DNA of 64,000 bases from Roseateles_B sp041912595 (GCA_041912595.1 JAYRMR010000021.1:22597-86596); one strand, 5' to 3'; counted from the first letter of the stretch, positions 15,425-24,682 are shown. A program made the numbers and translations. The notes: generated by a model not told the origin, from the letters alone.

Positions 15425-16795
15425 ATGCAAGCCCAAGCCACCGGCTGGCTGGACCGGATCAAGCAAGCCCTGACCCTCCCCGACGGAGACCTGCTGCGCG
15501 ACCGCGTGTACCGCCGGCTCTGGACCTCGATCCTCATCAGCTCCCTCGGGGGCCAGATCACCCTGCTCGCGCTGCCGCTGACGGCGGCCGTGCTGCTCAA
15601 CGCCACGCCCACGCAGATGGGGCTGCTGACCTCCATGGAGATCGCGCCCTTCGTGCTGTTCTCGTTGCCGGGCGGCGTGTGGCTGGACCGCGTGCGCAAG
15701 CTGCCCGTCTACATCGTCGGCGAGGCCGTGCTGGGCCTGGCCGTGGGCACCGTGCCGGTGGCCGCCTGGATGGGCTGGCTCACGATGAGCTGGCTGTACG
15801 TCGTCGGCTTCATCCTCGGGACCATCTACACCATCGCCGGCAGCGCCGCGCAGATCGTGCTGACGCAGGTCGTCACCCGGGACCGCCTGGTGGAGGCGCA
15901 TGCCAAGAACGCGCTGGCCTCGTCCGGGGCCGAGGTCGTGGGGCCGGGTCTTGCCGGGGCGCTCATCAAGCTGCTCGGCGCGCCCATGGCCCTCGCGGCC
16001 GACGCCTGTCTGGTGATGATCTCGGCGCTGATCCTGCGCGGCATCCGCGTGCGGGAGGAGCTCCACCACGTCTCCGGCGCGGACTTCTGGCGGGACCTCA
16101 AGGCCGGCGTGCGCTTCGTGCGGCATCAGCAGCTGCTGGTGGCGCTGGCCTGCGCGGTGGGCGGCTGGCAGTTCTTCTACAACGCCGCGCTGGTGGTGCA
16201 GATCCTCTTTGCGACGCGCACGCTGGGCCTGTCCGGCGAGACCGTGGGCCTGTGCTACGTGGCGCTGGGCGCCGGCACGGTGATGACCAGCGTGCTGGGC
16301 CATCGCATCAGCAAGCGCCTGGGCCCGGGCCCGAGCCTCATCGCCGGCTTCGCCACCTGCGGCCTGGGCTGGCTGGTGCTGGGCCTGGCGCCACTGGGAC
16401 CCTGGGGCGTGGCGGCCTTCGCCTTCATGCTCTTCACCTTCGGCGTGGGCGCCGTGCTCATCTTCATCAACTTCCTCTCGCTGCGGCAGGCCGTGACGCC
16501 TGCGCCGCTGCTGGGCCGGATGACGAGCACGATGCGCTGGCTGATCCTGATCCCCGCCGGTCCGGGCGCCCTGCTGGGTGGCTGGCTGGGCGAGCACGTG
16601 GACCTGCGCGCCTCGCTGTTGTTCGCGGGCGTCGGCGGCCTGCTGCTGAGCGCGCTGGTGTGGCGTCTGGGCACGATCCGCGGCGTGGCCGTGCTGCCGG
16701 TGTTGCAGGACCTCGGCACGGAGTCCACCCTCGGGGCCGAGGCGCAGCCCGGTCTGATTCCCGACGTCGGCCCGCAGGGCGCCTCGGCGAAGTGA
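15425..16795 (+). CDS. MFS transporter, EntS-like exporter family
   Basis: A 456-residue inner-membrane protein with about 12 membrane segments. The early block LISSLGGQITLLALPLTAAVLL and the loop LPGGVWLDRVRKLPVYIVGE, in the position of MFS motif A, are those of the MFS_3 (EntS/MefA-like) exporters, which use the proton gradient to export siderophores, macrolides or other small molecules. The substrate is unknown. GGAGAC precedes the ATG at 15425; longer in-frame readings only add Arg-rich sequence. The GNAT gene follows after 10 bases, so the two are probably cotranscribed. Confidence 0.87.
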   Translation: MQAQATGWLDRIKQALTLPDGDLLRDRVYRRLWTSILISSLGGQITLLALPLTAAVLLNATPTQMGLLTSMEIAPFVLFSLPGGVWLDRVRKLPVYIVGEAVLGLAVGTVPVAAWMGWLTMSWLYVVGFILGTIYTIAGSAAQIVLTQVVTRDRLVEAHAKNALASSGAEVVGPGLAGALIKLLGAPMALAADACLVMISALILRGIRVREELHHVSGADFWRDLKAGVRFVRHQQLLVALACAVGGWQFFYNAALVVQILFATRTLGLSGETVGLCYVALGAGTVMTSVLGHRISKRLGPGPSLIAGFATCGLGWLVLGLAPLGPWGVAAFAFMLFTFGVGAVLIFINFLSLRQAVTPAPLLGRMTSTMRWLILIPAGPGALLGGWLGEHVDLRASLLFAGVGGLLLSALVWRLGTIRGVAVLPVLQDLGTESTLGAEAQPGLIPDVGPQGASAK

Positions 16796-16805
16796 GGCGC
16801 GTGCG

Positions 16806-17405
16806 ATGAGTGATGTGAACACCCCGAGCGCCGTGCCGCCCCTGGTGCTGCTGAAGGTCCCCGAGGAGCTCAGCAGCGAGCGGCTCGTCCTGCTGTCGGC
16901 CCGCATGGGGTTCGGGCAGGCCGTCAACGCGGCAGTGGTCGAGTCCTTCGAGCAGCTGCGGCCCTGGATGCCCTGGTGCCAGGTCTTGCCCACCGTGCAG
17001 GACAGCGAGGCCGTGATGCGCCAGATGCAGGCCCGCTTCCTGCTGCGCGAGGACCTCTGCTACTACTTCTTCCGCCGTGGCGAGGACGGCCGCCCGGGCC
17101 GTCTGCTGGGCGGCTGCGGCCTGCATCGCATGGACTGGGCGCTGCGGCGCTTCGAGATCGGCTACTGGGTGCGCAGCTCCGCGCAGGGGCAGGGCTACGT
17201 CAGCGAGATGGTGCAGCGGCTCTGCCGCCTGGCCTTCGAGCAGCTGCGGGCCCGCCGGCTGGAGATCCGCTGCGATGCCCGCAACGCACGCAGCCGGGCC
17301 GTGGCGGAGCGCAACGGCTTCACGCTGGAGGCGGTGCTGCACCACGCCATGCTGGGAGTGGATGGCGAGCCGGTCGACCAGTGCGTCTACGCCCGCTGGC
17401 CCTGA
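16806..17405 (+). CDS. GNAT-family N-acetyltransferase, RimJ/RimL-like
   Basis: A 199-residue acetyl-CoA-dependent acetyltransferase. LSSERLVLLSARMG begins the domain, FEIGYWVRSSAQGQGYVSEMV supplies the acetyl-CoA-binding (R/Q)xxGxG-like loop, and RLEIRCDARNARSRAVAERNGF is the RimL-type C-terminal block. The acceptor could be a protein N-terminus or a small molecule. Its position 10 bases after an exporter gene would fit a joint detoxification role, but that is conjecture. Confidence 0.88.
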   Translation: MSDVNTPSAVPPLVLLKVPEELSSERLVLLSARMGFGQAVNAAVVESFEQLRPWMPWCQVLPTVQDSEAVMRQMQARFLLREDLCYYFFRRGEDGRPGRLLGGCGLHRMDWALRRFEIGYWVRSSAQGQGYVSEMVQRLCRLAFEQLRARRLEIRCDARNARSRAVAERNGFTLEAVLHHAMLGVDGEPVDQCVYARWP

Positions 17406-17414
17406 GCCGCGTGA

Positions 17415-18164
17415 TCAGGCGGCCGGGCTGAAGCGGTCCACGGCGTCGGTGATCAGCCCGTCCAGCCCCATGGCGCGCAGGCGCTGCGCCGTGGGCTCGT
17501 CGTTGACGGTGTAGACGAGGGCCCGCATGCCGGCCGCGTGGAGGGTCTCCAGGCGCTCGGCGTCCATCAGCAGATAGTTCGTGATGACGGCGCAGCAGCC
17601 CAGCGCCTTCGCCTCGTCCAGCCAGCTGTCGCGATGCAGGTTCAGCAGCAGCGCGCGGCGCTCGTCGGGCGCGCTGTCGCGCACGCCGGCCAGCGCCTCG
17701 GGGTCGAAGGAGCTGAAGACCGGGCGCAGCGTCTGGCCGGCCCACAGGCGCGTGACCTCGCGGCCCAGCACCTCGCCTGTCTCGCGGGCCTGGCCCGGAT
17801 TCGGCTTGAGCTCGATGTTGATCGCCAGCTGGTTCGCGATCAGGAAGGCCGCGATGGCCTCCAGCGAGGCGAGGGGCTCGCCCGCGTGCTGACGGCTGTG
17901 CCAGCGCCCGGCGTCCAGTCTGGAGAGCTGACTCCAATCCTGCGCTCCGGCCGGTCCGCGGCCGGTGCTGGTGCGGTCCAAGTCATCGTCATGCAGCAAG
18001 AAGGGCACGCCGTCCCGCGAAAGCTTGAGGTCGCACTCGAAGGCGCGGTAGCCGAAGGCGGCGCCCGCGCGGAAGGCCGCCAGCGTGTTCTCCGGGGCCA
18101 GACGGCCGGCGCCGCGATGGGCGATCCAGAAGGGCAGGGGCCAGGGGTTCGTGTCGGTGCTCAT
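17415..18164 (-). CDS. ugpQ: Glycerophosphodiester phosphodiesterase, cytoplasmic UgpQ type
   Basis: A 249-residue TIM-barrel enzyme hydrolysing glycerophosphodiesters to glycerol 3-phosphate and an alcohol. Motifs are IAHRGAGRLAPENT (catalytic His, Arg and Glu) and ECDLKLSRDGVPFLLHDDDLDRTSTG (metal ligands and second His), with INIELKP further on. There is no signal peptide, and the length fits E. coli UgpQ. The ATG at 18164 puts HRGAG near residue 15, as usual. It converges on the GNAT gene with a 9-base gap. Confidence 0.92.
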   Translation of the reverse strand: MSTDTNPWPLPFWIAHRGAGRLAPENTLAAFRAGAAFGYRAFECDLKLSRDGVPFLLHDDDLDRTSTGRGPAGAQDWSQLSRLDAGRWHSRQHAGEPLASLEAIAAFLIANQLAINIELKPNPGQARETGEVLGREVTRLWAGQTLRPVFSSFDPEALAGVRDSAPDERRALLLNLHRDSWLDEAKALGCCAVITNYLLMDAERLETLHAAGMRALVYTVNDEPTAQRLRAMGLDGLITDAVDRFSPAA

Positions 18165-18520
18165 GAGGTGGCGTGGCAGTGGTGGCTCGATTCTGAAGGG
18201 TCGGCAAGGGGCCTGAACAGCCCCGGATCCCCTGGGGCGATGGCCTCGGCGGGGCGTGTGCGCATGGTGCACTGCGGTAGGATTCAGGCCCGATGCCCAG
18301 TCAGGCAAAGGCGGTTCCCACGCGGGGCCGCGATGCCTGCGCCGGTGCCGGGCTGCCGGGTGCGATCCGCCCGGGGCCTCGGTGGGGCGGGTCGGGAAGG
18401 GGCGCAGGGCCCGCTCGCACCCGGAGCGCGGCCTGACGAGGCCCGGTTCCACTGTTCCAGCCACGCCCGCGGCAGCTTGCCGCCGCGGACAACCAGGGCC
18501 CCCGACCGGGCCCGGACGCC
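18165..18520. other. 356-base divergent intergenic region
   Basis: This lies between divergent ugpQ and the large oxidoreductase gene and should hold both promoters. A possible -10 box TAGGAT lies at 18278-18283 on the plus strand with no good -35, which would leave a leader of about 230 bases. Nothing else is clear. Confidence 0.35.
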
Positions 18521-21500
18521 ATGAATGCACCGCATCCGCTGATGCCCGAGATCCTGGACCCCGCCATCGCGACCGAGGCCGCGCATGAAGCCGCGCACGA
18601 GGCGCCGCGCCTGCGCGAGATCCCCTACAACTACACCTCCTTCTCCGACCGCGAGATCGTCATCCGCATCCTCGGTGCCCGCGCCTGGGACCTGCTGAAC
18701 TCGCTGCGCGAGGAGCGCCAGACGGGCCGCTCCGCCCGCATGCTCTACGAGGTGCTGGGGGATGTCTGGGTGGTGCAGCGCAATCCCTATCTGCAGGATG
18801 ACCTGCTGGACAACCCCAAGCGCCGCGGCCAGCTGATCGAGGCCCTGCACCACCGCCTGCACGAGGTCGAGCGGCGCCGCAAGCCGGAGGCAGACCCGCA
18901 GCGCGATGCGTCCGTGGGCGAGCTGCTGCAGCTGGCCGGCCAGGCCGTGCGCCAGTTCGCCGACCAGTTCGAGGAGGTGGCCGAGCTGCGCCGCCGGGCC
19001 ACCAAGGTGCTGGGCAAGCACACGGCCAAGGACAACATCAAGTTCGACGGTCTCTCCCGCGTGGCCCACGTGACCGACGCCACCGACTGGCGCGTCGAGT
19101 ACCCCTTCGTCGTGCTCACGCCCGATTCCGAGGCCGAGATGGCCCGCCTGGTGAAGGGCTGCATCGAGCTCGGGCTGACCATCATCCCGCGCGGGGGCGG
19201 CACCGGCTACACCGGCGGCGCCGTGCCGCTCGTGTGGAAGAGCGCCGTCATCAACACCGAGAAGCTCGAGGCCCTGCGCGGCGTCGAGATGCTCCAGCTG
19301 CCGGGCCTCGACCGCCCCGTGGCCACCGTCTACAGCGAGGCCGGGGTGGTGACGCAGCGCGTCTCCGACCTCGCCGAGCAGCACGGCTTCGTCTTCGCCG
19401 TGGACCCGACCAGCGCCGAGGCCTCCTGCGTGGGCGGCAACATCGCCATGAACGCGGGCGGCAAGAAGGCCGTGCTGTGGGGCACCGCGCTGGACAACCT
19501 CGCCAGCTGGAAGATGGTGACGCCCGAGGCCAAGTGGCTGGAGGTGATCCGCCTGAACCACAACCTCGGCAAGATCCATGACGTCGAGACGGCCAGCTTC
19601 GAGCTGCGCTACTACGACGCGTCCGGCAAGAAGCTGGAGCGCACCGAACGCCTGGACATCCCGGGCCGCACCTTCCGCAAGGAGGGCCTGGGCAAGGACG
19701 TCACCGACAAGTTTCTGGCCGGCCTGCCCGGCATCCAGAAGGAAGGCTGCGACGGCCTGATCACCAGCTGCCGCTGGGTCGTGCACCGCATGCCCAAGCA
19801 TGTGCGCACCGTCTGCCTCGAGTTCTTCGGCAACCCGAAGGAGTGCGTGCCGTCCATCGTGGACATCAAGGACTTCATGTTCGCCGAGGCGAAGCACGAG
19901 GGCGGCGCCATCCTTGCCGGCCTCGAGCACCTGGACGACCGCTACCTCAAGGCCGTGGGCTACGCCACCAAGAGCAAGCGCGGCGGGCTGCCGAAGATGG
20001 TCCTGATCGGCGACATCGTCGGCGACGACGAGGACCGCGTGGCCCGCGCCACGAGCGAGGTCGTGCGCCTGGCCAACGGCCGCTCGGGCGAGGGCTTCAT
20101 CGCCGTCTCGGCCGATGCCCGCAAGAAGTTCTGGCTGGACCGCAAGCGCACGGCGGCCATCTCCAAGCACACCAACGCGTTCAAGGTGAACGAGGACGTG
20201 GTGATCCCGCTGCCGCGCATGGGCGAGTACACGCTGGGCATCGAGCGCATCAACATCGAGCTCTCGCTGCGCAACAAGCTCGCGCTGGTCGACCGCCTGA
20301 AGGCCTTCTTCCGCCAGGACCGCCTGCCGCTGGGCAAGACGGACGACGCCAGCGAGATCCCCAGCGCCGAGCTGCTGGAGGACCGCGTGCAGCAGGCGCT
20401 CGCGCTGCTCGACGAGGTCGGCGCGCTGTGGCAGGGCTGGAAGGACGGCCTCGACGTCGTCCAGCCGGACACGCAGCGCAGCTTCTTCGACCAGCTCCAG
20501 GACAAGACGCTGCGCGCCTCGTGGAAGACGCAGATCTTCAAGCCGCTGCAGTCGATGTTCGCCGGCGCGGCCTTCGCCGAGATCCTCGACGAGTGCAAGC
20601 GCCTCCACCAGGAAGTGCTGAAGGGCCGCGTCTGGGTGGCCCTGCACATGCATGCCGGCGACGGCAATGTGCACACCAACATCCCGGTGAACTCCGACAA
20701 CTACGAGATGCTGCAGACGGCGCATGAGGCCGTGGCCCGCATCATGACGCTGGCGCGCTCGCTGGATGGCGTCATCTCGGGCGAGCACGGCATCGGCATC
20801 ACCAAGCTGGAGTTCCTGACCGACGACGAGCTGGCCGACTTTGCCCGCTACAAGGCGGACGTCGACCCGGAAGGCCGTTTCAACAAGGGCAAGCTGCTGA
20901 GGCCCAACGCCAGCACGCACGGCACCTTCGCGGATCTGACCAATGCCTACACGCCCAGCTTCGGGCTGATGGGGCATGAGTCGCTGATCATGCAGCAGAG
21001 CGACATCGGCGCCATCAGCGAGAGCGTCAAGGACTGCCTGCGCTGCGGCAAGTGCAAGCCCGTGTGCGCGACGCACGTGCCGCGCGCCAACCTGCTCTAC
21101 AGCCCGCGCAACAAGATCCTCGCCACCTCGCTGCTCGTGGAGGCCTTCCTGTACGAGGAGCAGACGCGCCGCGGCGTGTCCATCAAGCACTGGGAGGAGT
21201 TCGAGGACGTGGCCGACCACTGCACGGTCTGCCACAAGTGCGCGACGCCCTGCCCGGTGAAGATCGACTTCGGCGACGTCACCATGAACATGCGCAACCT
21301 GTTGCGCAAGATGGGGCAGAAGAGCTTCCGCCCGGGCAATGCGGCGGCGATGTTCATGCTCAACGCCACGAACCCCGAGACGATCAAGATGGCCCGCACG
21401 GCCATGGTGGGCGTCGGCTTCAAGGCGCAGCGCCTGGCGCACGACCTGCTCAAGGGCCTGGCCCGCAAGCAGACCGAGGCGCCGCGCGCCACGGTGGGCA

Positions 21501-22447
21501 CCGCGCCCATCAAGGAGCAGGTGATCCACTTCATCAACAAGAAGCTGCCGGGCGGCCTGCCCAAGAAGACGGCCCGCGCGCTGCTGGACATCGAGGACAA
21601 GGCCTACGTGCCCATCATCCGCGACCCGGCGAAGACCACGGTCGACTCCGAGGCGGTGTTCTACTTCCCCGGCTGCGGCTCGGAGCGCCTGTTCAGCCAG
21701 GTGGGCCTCGCGACGCAGGCGATGCTGTGGCACGCCGGCGTCCAGACCGTCCTGCCGCCGGGCTATCTGTGCTGCGGCTATCCGCAGCGCGGCTCGGGCC
21801 AGTTCGACAAGGCCGACAAGATGATCACCGACAACCGGGTGCTCTTCCATCGCGTCGCCAACACGCTGAACTATCTCGACATCAAGACCGTGGTCGTGTC
21901 CTGCGGCACCTGCTTCGACCAGCTGCAGGGCTACAAGTTCGAGGACATCTTCCCGGGCTGCCGCATCGTGGACATCCACGAGTACCTGCTCGAGCGCGGC
22001 ATCACGCTGGACTCCAAGAAGGCCTACCTCTACCACGACCCCTGCCACTCGCCCATGAAGCAGCAGGAGCCGATGAAGACGGTGCGCGCGCTCGTTGGCC
22101 CGGAGGTCGTGAAGAGCGAGCGCTGCTGCGGCGAGTCCGGCACGCTGGGCGTCACCCGGCCCGACATCTCCACCCAGATCCGCTTCCGCAAGGAGGAGGA
22201 GCTGCGCAAGGTCGAGGGTCAGCTGCGGGATGCCGGCAAGGTCGGCACGCAGGAGGACCTCAAGATCCTCACCAGCTGCCCCAGCTGCCTGCAGGGCCTC
22301 AGCCGCTACGGCAACGACCTGCAGAACGGCCTGCTCGAGGCAGACTACATCGTCGTCGAGATGGCCCGCCAGATGCTGGGCGAGCAGTGGATGCCGGACT
22401 ACGTGGCCCGGGCCAACGCCGGGGGCATCGAGCGAGTGTTGGTTTAA
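18521..22447 (+). CDS. DUF3683-type FAD and Fe-S oxidoreductase (D-lactate/glycolate dehydrogenase-like)
   Basis: A 1308-residue multi-domain flavoprotein. An N-terminal DUF3683 region (about 30-170) precedes a PCMH-type FAD domain with IIPRGGGTGYTGGAVPL. An FAD-oxidase C-terminal domain contains HMHAGDGNVHTNIP and GEHGIGITK. Two [4Fe-4S] motifs follow: CLRCGKCKPVC at about 839 and CTVCHKCATPCP at about 901. Two CCG (GlpC/HdrB-like) modules have PGCGSERLF and CCGYPQRG, then CGTCFD and CCGESG. The build matches membrane-associated D-2-hydroxyacid dehydrogenases that feed electrons to quinone. D-lactate is the likeliest substrate by domain analogy but is not shown. Confidence 0.85.
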   Translation: MNAPHPLMPEILDPAIATEAAHEAAHEAPRLREIPYNYTSFSDREIVIRILGARAWDLLNSLREERQTGRSARMLYEVLGDVWVVQRNPYLQDDLLDNPKRRGQLIEALHHRLHEVERRRKPEADPQRDASVGELLQLAGQAVRQFADQFEEVAELRRRATKVLGKHTAKDNIKFDGLSRVAHVTDATDWRVEYPFVVLTPDSEAEMARLVKGCIELGLTIIPRGGGTGYTGGAVPLVWKSAVINTEKLEALRGVEMLQLPGLDRPVATVYSEAGVVTQRVSDLAEQHGFVFAVDPTSAEASCVGGNIAMNAGGKKAVLWGTALDNLASWKMVTPEAKWLEVIRLNHNLGKIHDVETASFELRYYDASGKKLERTERLDIPGRTFRKEGLGKDVTDKFLAGLPGIQKEGCDGLITSCRWVVHRMPKHVRTVCLEFFGNPKECVPSIVDIKDFMFAEAKHEGGAILAGLEHLDDRYLKAVGYATKSKRGGLPKMVLIGDIVGDDEDRVARATSEVVRLANGRSGEGFIAVSADARKKFWLDRKRTAAISKHTNAFKVNEDVVIPLPRMGEYTLGIERINIELSLRNKLALVDRLKAFFRQDRLPLGKTDDASEIPSAELLEDRVQQALALLDEVGALWQGWKDGLDVVQPDTQRSFFDQLQDKTLRASWKTQIFKPLQSMFAGAAFAEILDECKRLHQEVLKGRVWVALHMHAGDGNVHTNIPVNSDNYEMLQTAHEAVARIMTLARSLDGVISGEHGIGITKLEFLTDDELADFARYKADVDPEGRFNKGKLLRPNASTHGTFADLTNAYTPSFGLMGHESLIMQQSDIGAISESVKDCLRCGKCKPVCATHVPRANLLYSPRNKILATSLLVEAFLYEEQTRRGVSIKHWEEFEDVADHCTVCHKCATPCPVKIDFGDVTMNMRNLLRKMGQKSFRPGNAAAMFMLNATNPETIKMARTAMVGVGFKAQRLAHDLLKGLARKQTEAPRATVGTAPIKEQVIHFINKKLPGGLPKKTARALLDIEDKAYVPIIRDPAKTTVDSEAVFYFPGCGSERLFSQVGLATQAMLWHAGVQTVLPPGYLCCGYPQRGSGQFDKADKMITDNRVLFHRVANTLNYLDIKTVVVSCGTCFDQLQGYKFEDIFPGCRIVDIHEYLLERGITLDSKKAYLYHDPCHSPMKQQEPMKTVRALVGPEVVKSERCCGESGTLGVTRPDISTQIRFRKEEELRKVEGQLRDAGKVGTQEDLKILTSCPSCLQGLSRYGNDLQNGLLEADYIVVEMARQMLGEQWMPDYVARANAGGIERVLV

Positions 22448-22535
22448 GCCCCCCCCCTACTGGCTTCGCCAGCCCCCCCAGGGGGGCGAGGGCGGCTGCC
22501 CGGCGGAGCCGGATCAGCGCCCTCCGTGCGGGGCG

Positions 22536-22567
22536 AAAAGGCCCGGCTGCTGCGCAGCGGGTCTTTT
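22536..22567 (+). terminator. Probable terminator of the large oxidoreductase gene
   Basis: AAAAGGCCCG and CGGGTCTTTT pair with one mismatch around a loop that itself contains the palindrome GCTGCGCAGC, and CATTTTG follows. The core recurs 70 bases downstream without the A/T flanks. Confidence 0.6.
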
Positions 22568-22676
22568 CATTTTGTGGTGAGCACTTTGCGCTTTGGCGCT
22601 GGGCGTGGGCGCCCGGCTGCTGCGCAGCGGGCCTTCTCTTTCTGGAGGGGACTTTGCGTTTAGGCGTTGGGCGTGG
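22541..22676 (+). repeat. Two-copy tandem repeat, 70-base period
   Basis: Copies start at 22541 and 22611, each with GCCCGGCTGCTGCGCAGCGG, then a diverged T-rich centre, then ACTTTGCG(C/T)TT(T/A)GGCG(C/T)TGGGCGTGGG. The second copy has lost the strict terminator shape. Confidence 0.75.
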
Positions 22677-22752
22677 GGCCCTGCTGATGTGCAACGTGTT
22701 TTCCCGCCCGTCAGCACGAGCTGTGTTGATTGACGCCGGACTCAGTGATTCG

Positions 22753-22990
22753 CCCGGCCTCGGCCCCGCCCGCAGCTGGGCGCCTTGTGGGGTGCCGAGG
22801 AGCGGAGCGGGCCGGAGCAGCGCGCGCAGCGCGCATCGTCCTCTGACTGGGCGCGTTTGTTCGAGCGCAATGAGCGGAGCGAATGGAGCGAGTTACGCGC
22901 CCGCTCTGGACCGTGAGCACCGCAGGGGAGCCGGTCCGCAGGGCCGGCCGCCCCACACGAAGCCCGGCTGCGGGCGGGGCCGAGGCCGGG
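22753..22990. repeat. Long inverted repeat, 29-base arms
   Basis: Arms at 22753-22781 and 22962-22990 are reverse complements with one mismatch (core CGGCCCCGCCCGCAGC against GCTGCGGGCGGGGCCG). Looser pairing continues inward (CCTTGTGGGGTG against CCCCACACGAAG). About 180 bases lie between, overlapping the first copy of the 66-base direct repeat. The form is like a non-autonomous mobile element or a large stem. Confidence 0.7.
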
Positions 22991-23089
22991 CCGCGCCAGT
23001 CGACGCATCGGGCGCATTTGCCCGGAGCGAGTGACGCGCCCGCTCCGGACCGTGAGCACCGCAAGGGAGCCGGTCCGCGGGGCCGGCCG
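22885..23089 (+). repeat. Direct repeat pair, 66 bases each
   Basis: Copies at 22885-22950 and 23024-23089 agree at 62 of 66 positions (start GGAGCGAGT, middle GGACCGTGAGCACCGC, end GGGCCGGCCG). The bases before each copy also match in part (GCGCATCG...GGGCGC.TTTG), so the repeat unit may be longer with an indel. Confidence 0.8.
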
Positions 23090-23099
23090 TCGCGGGAAA

Positions 23100-24095
23100 C
23101 TACTCCGCCGTGATCTTCCGGGACTTGATGAGCGCGTGCCAGAACTCGGTCTCGCGCTGGATGTGCTTCGCCAGCGCGGCGCCGTCGCTGGGGGCGACTT
23201 CAAGGCCGAAGTCCTCGAGCCGGGTCTTCAGCTCCGGCACGGCCAGCGCCTTCTGGAGCTCGGTACCCAGGCGCTGGATGACGGGCTCGGGCGTGCCCTT
23301 GGGCACGAAGAGCCCCTGCCAGGCGGACAGCTCGACGTCCTGGATGCCCAGCTCGGCAAAGGTCGGCACATCCGGCAGCGTCGCGACGCGCCTGGCGGAC
23401 AGCACGGCCAGCGGCCTGAGCTTGCCGCTGCGGAAGTGGGGCAGGGCGGCGGCGGTGTCCAGCACGCCCATGGGCACGACGCCCGCCAGCATGTCCTGCG
23501 TGGCAAAGGCGGTGCCTCGGTAGGGCACGTGGACGATGAAGCTGCCGGTGCGCTCCTTGATCAGCTCCATCGCGAGGTGATGCGGGCTGCCGATGCCCGG
23601 CGAGGCGTAGCTGAACTTGCCGGGGTTCTTCTTCACCAGCGCCAGCCACTGCGCGGCACTCGTGATGCCGGACTGCGCATTGACGCTCAGCACCAGCGGG
23701 AAGCGGGCCATGAAGCCCACGGGCACGAAGTCGCTGACGGCATAGGGCAGCTTGCGGAAGAGGGCGCCGTTGAAGACCATCACGCCGTTGTCGCCGCTCA
23801 GCAGGGTGTAGCCGTCGGCGGGGGACTTGGCCGCGTTGTCGGTGCCGATCTGGCCGGCCGCGCCCGGGCGGTTGTCGATGACCAGGGTCTGGCCCAGCTG
23901 CTTGCCCAGCTGCGGCGCCAGCTGGCGGGCGAGGAAGTCGGAACCGCCGCCGGCCGGGTAGGCCACGACCCAGCGGATCGGCTTGGTCGGCCAGGTGTCA
24001 GCCTGTGCGGACGGCGCGAGGAGGGGCAGGCTGGCAAGCCCGGCGAACAGCGTCAGGACCTGACGGCGCAGGGGCGAAGGGCAAGGCGTCGGCAT
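23100..24095 (-). CDS. Bug-family (TctC-like) periplasmic solute-binding protein
   Basis: A 331-residue periplasmic binding protein of the tripartite tricarboxylate transporter family, hugely expanded in Burkholderiales. The signal peptide has a twin-Arg-like start (LRRQVLTLFAGLASLPLL) and ends near SAQA-DT. Family blocks are WPTKPIRWVVAYPAGGGSDFLAR, VIDNRPGAAGQIGTD, HVPYRGTAFATQDMLAG, LPDVPTFAELG and WQGLFVPKGTPEPVI. The ligand is probably a carboxylate but cannot be named. No TctA or TctB membrane partner is adjacent, as is usual for orphan Bug proteins. Confidence 0.93.
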   Translation of the reverse strand: MPTPCPSPLRRQVLTLFAGLASLPLLAPSAQADTWPTKPIRWVVAYPAGGGSDFLARQLAPQLGKQLGQTLVIDNRPGAAGQIGTDNAAKSPADGYTLLSGDNGVMVFNGALFRKLPYAVSDFVPVGFMARFPLVLSVNAQSGITSAAQWLALVKKNPGKFSYASPGIGSPHHLAMELIKERTGSFIVHVPYRGTAFATQDMLAGVVPMGVLDTAAALPHFRSGKLRPLAVLSARRVATLPDVPTFAELGIQDVELSAWQGLFVPKGTPEPVIQRLGTELQKALAVPELKTRLEDFGLEVAPSDGAALAKHIQRETEFWHALIKSRKITAE

Positions 24096-24229
24096 GGGGT
24101 CTCCGTGGAATGGCTTTTCTGGTGCCGGATTCTGGCCCAGCCCGGGCGAGGATGGCGCCCCGTTCGGTCCGTCACCACCGCCCCGGCGCTGGGTGATACT
24201 GCCCGGATTCCCGCTTCCGAGTTGTCGCC

Positions 24230-24682
24230 ATGAGCGCCCAAGCCCCGTTGTCAGACTGCCCCCTGTGCCATGAGGCCGGCGGGCACCTCGTGTTCCAGGC
24301 GCCGCAATGGCGGCTCATCCGCGCCGACGAGCCCAACTTCCCGGCCTTCTACCGCCTCATCTGGCAGGCCCACGTGGCCGAGTTCAGCGACCTCCCGCCG
24401 GCGCAGCGCCAGGCCTGCATGGAGGCCGTCTGCATGGTGGAGCAGGGGCTGCGCGAGGCGCTGCAGCCCACCAAGATCAATGTGGCCAGCCTGGGCAATG
24501 TGGTGCCGCACCTGCACTGGCACGTCATCGCCCGGTTCGACTGGGACAGCCATTTCCCCAACCCGGTCTGGGGTCAGGCCGTGCGACAGCTGCCCACGCC
24601 GGCCGTGCAGCGCCTGGCGATGCCTCTTGCTGAGCTGGACCGGCGCCTGGCGCAAGGCCTGCAGGCCTTGCTGACGGACTGA
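24230..24682 (+). CDS. HIT family nucleotide hydrolase/transferase
   Basis: A 150-residue cytoplasmic protein with the histidine triad HLHWHV at 94-99 (H94, H96, H98) preceded by NVASLGNVVP, as in HIT proteins that cleave adenosine phosphoramidates or dinucleotides. N-terminal CPLC (10-13) may be a zinc-site remnant. It resembles the short beta-proteobacterial HIT proteins found beside the DUF971-ubiE cluster. It has its own start after a divergent gap with the Bug gene. Confidence 0.9.
   Translation: MSAQAPLSDCPLCHEAGGHLVFQAPQWRLIRADEPNFPAFYRLIWQAHVAEFSDLPPAQRQACMEAVCMVEQGLREALQPTKINVASLGNVVPHLHWHVIARFDWDSHFPNPVWGQAVRQLPTPAVQRLAMPLAELDRRLAQGLQALLTD

Larger units (their letters stand above)
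22448..23099. other. 652-base gene-free repeat region
   Basis: A convergent gap between the oxidoreductase and the Bug protein gene. It holds a terminator, a two-copy tandem repeat, a 29-base inverted repeat and a 66-base direct repeat, each listed separately. Short open frames here are Arg/Pro-rich, run through the repeats and have no plausible start sites. Confidence 0.8.

Noticed and set aside
18284..22048. A minus-strand open frame of about 1250 codons opposite the large oxidoreductase gene
   Set aside because: Composition is His/Val/Leu/Ala-rich as expected for the antisense of a high-GC gene; no domain is visible, while the plus strand encodes a clear flavoprotein.
22541..23089. Repeats considered as a CRISPR array
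   Set aside because: Each repeat has only two copies, units are 66-70 bases and diverged, there are no regular spacers and no cas genes.
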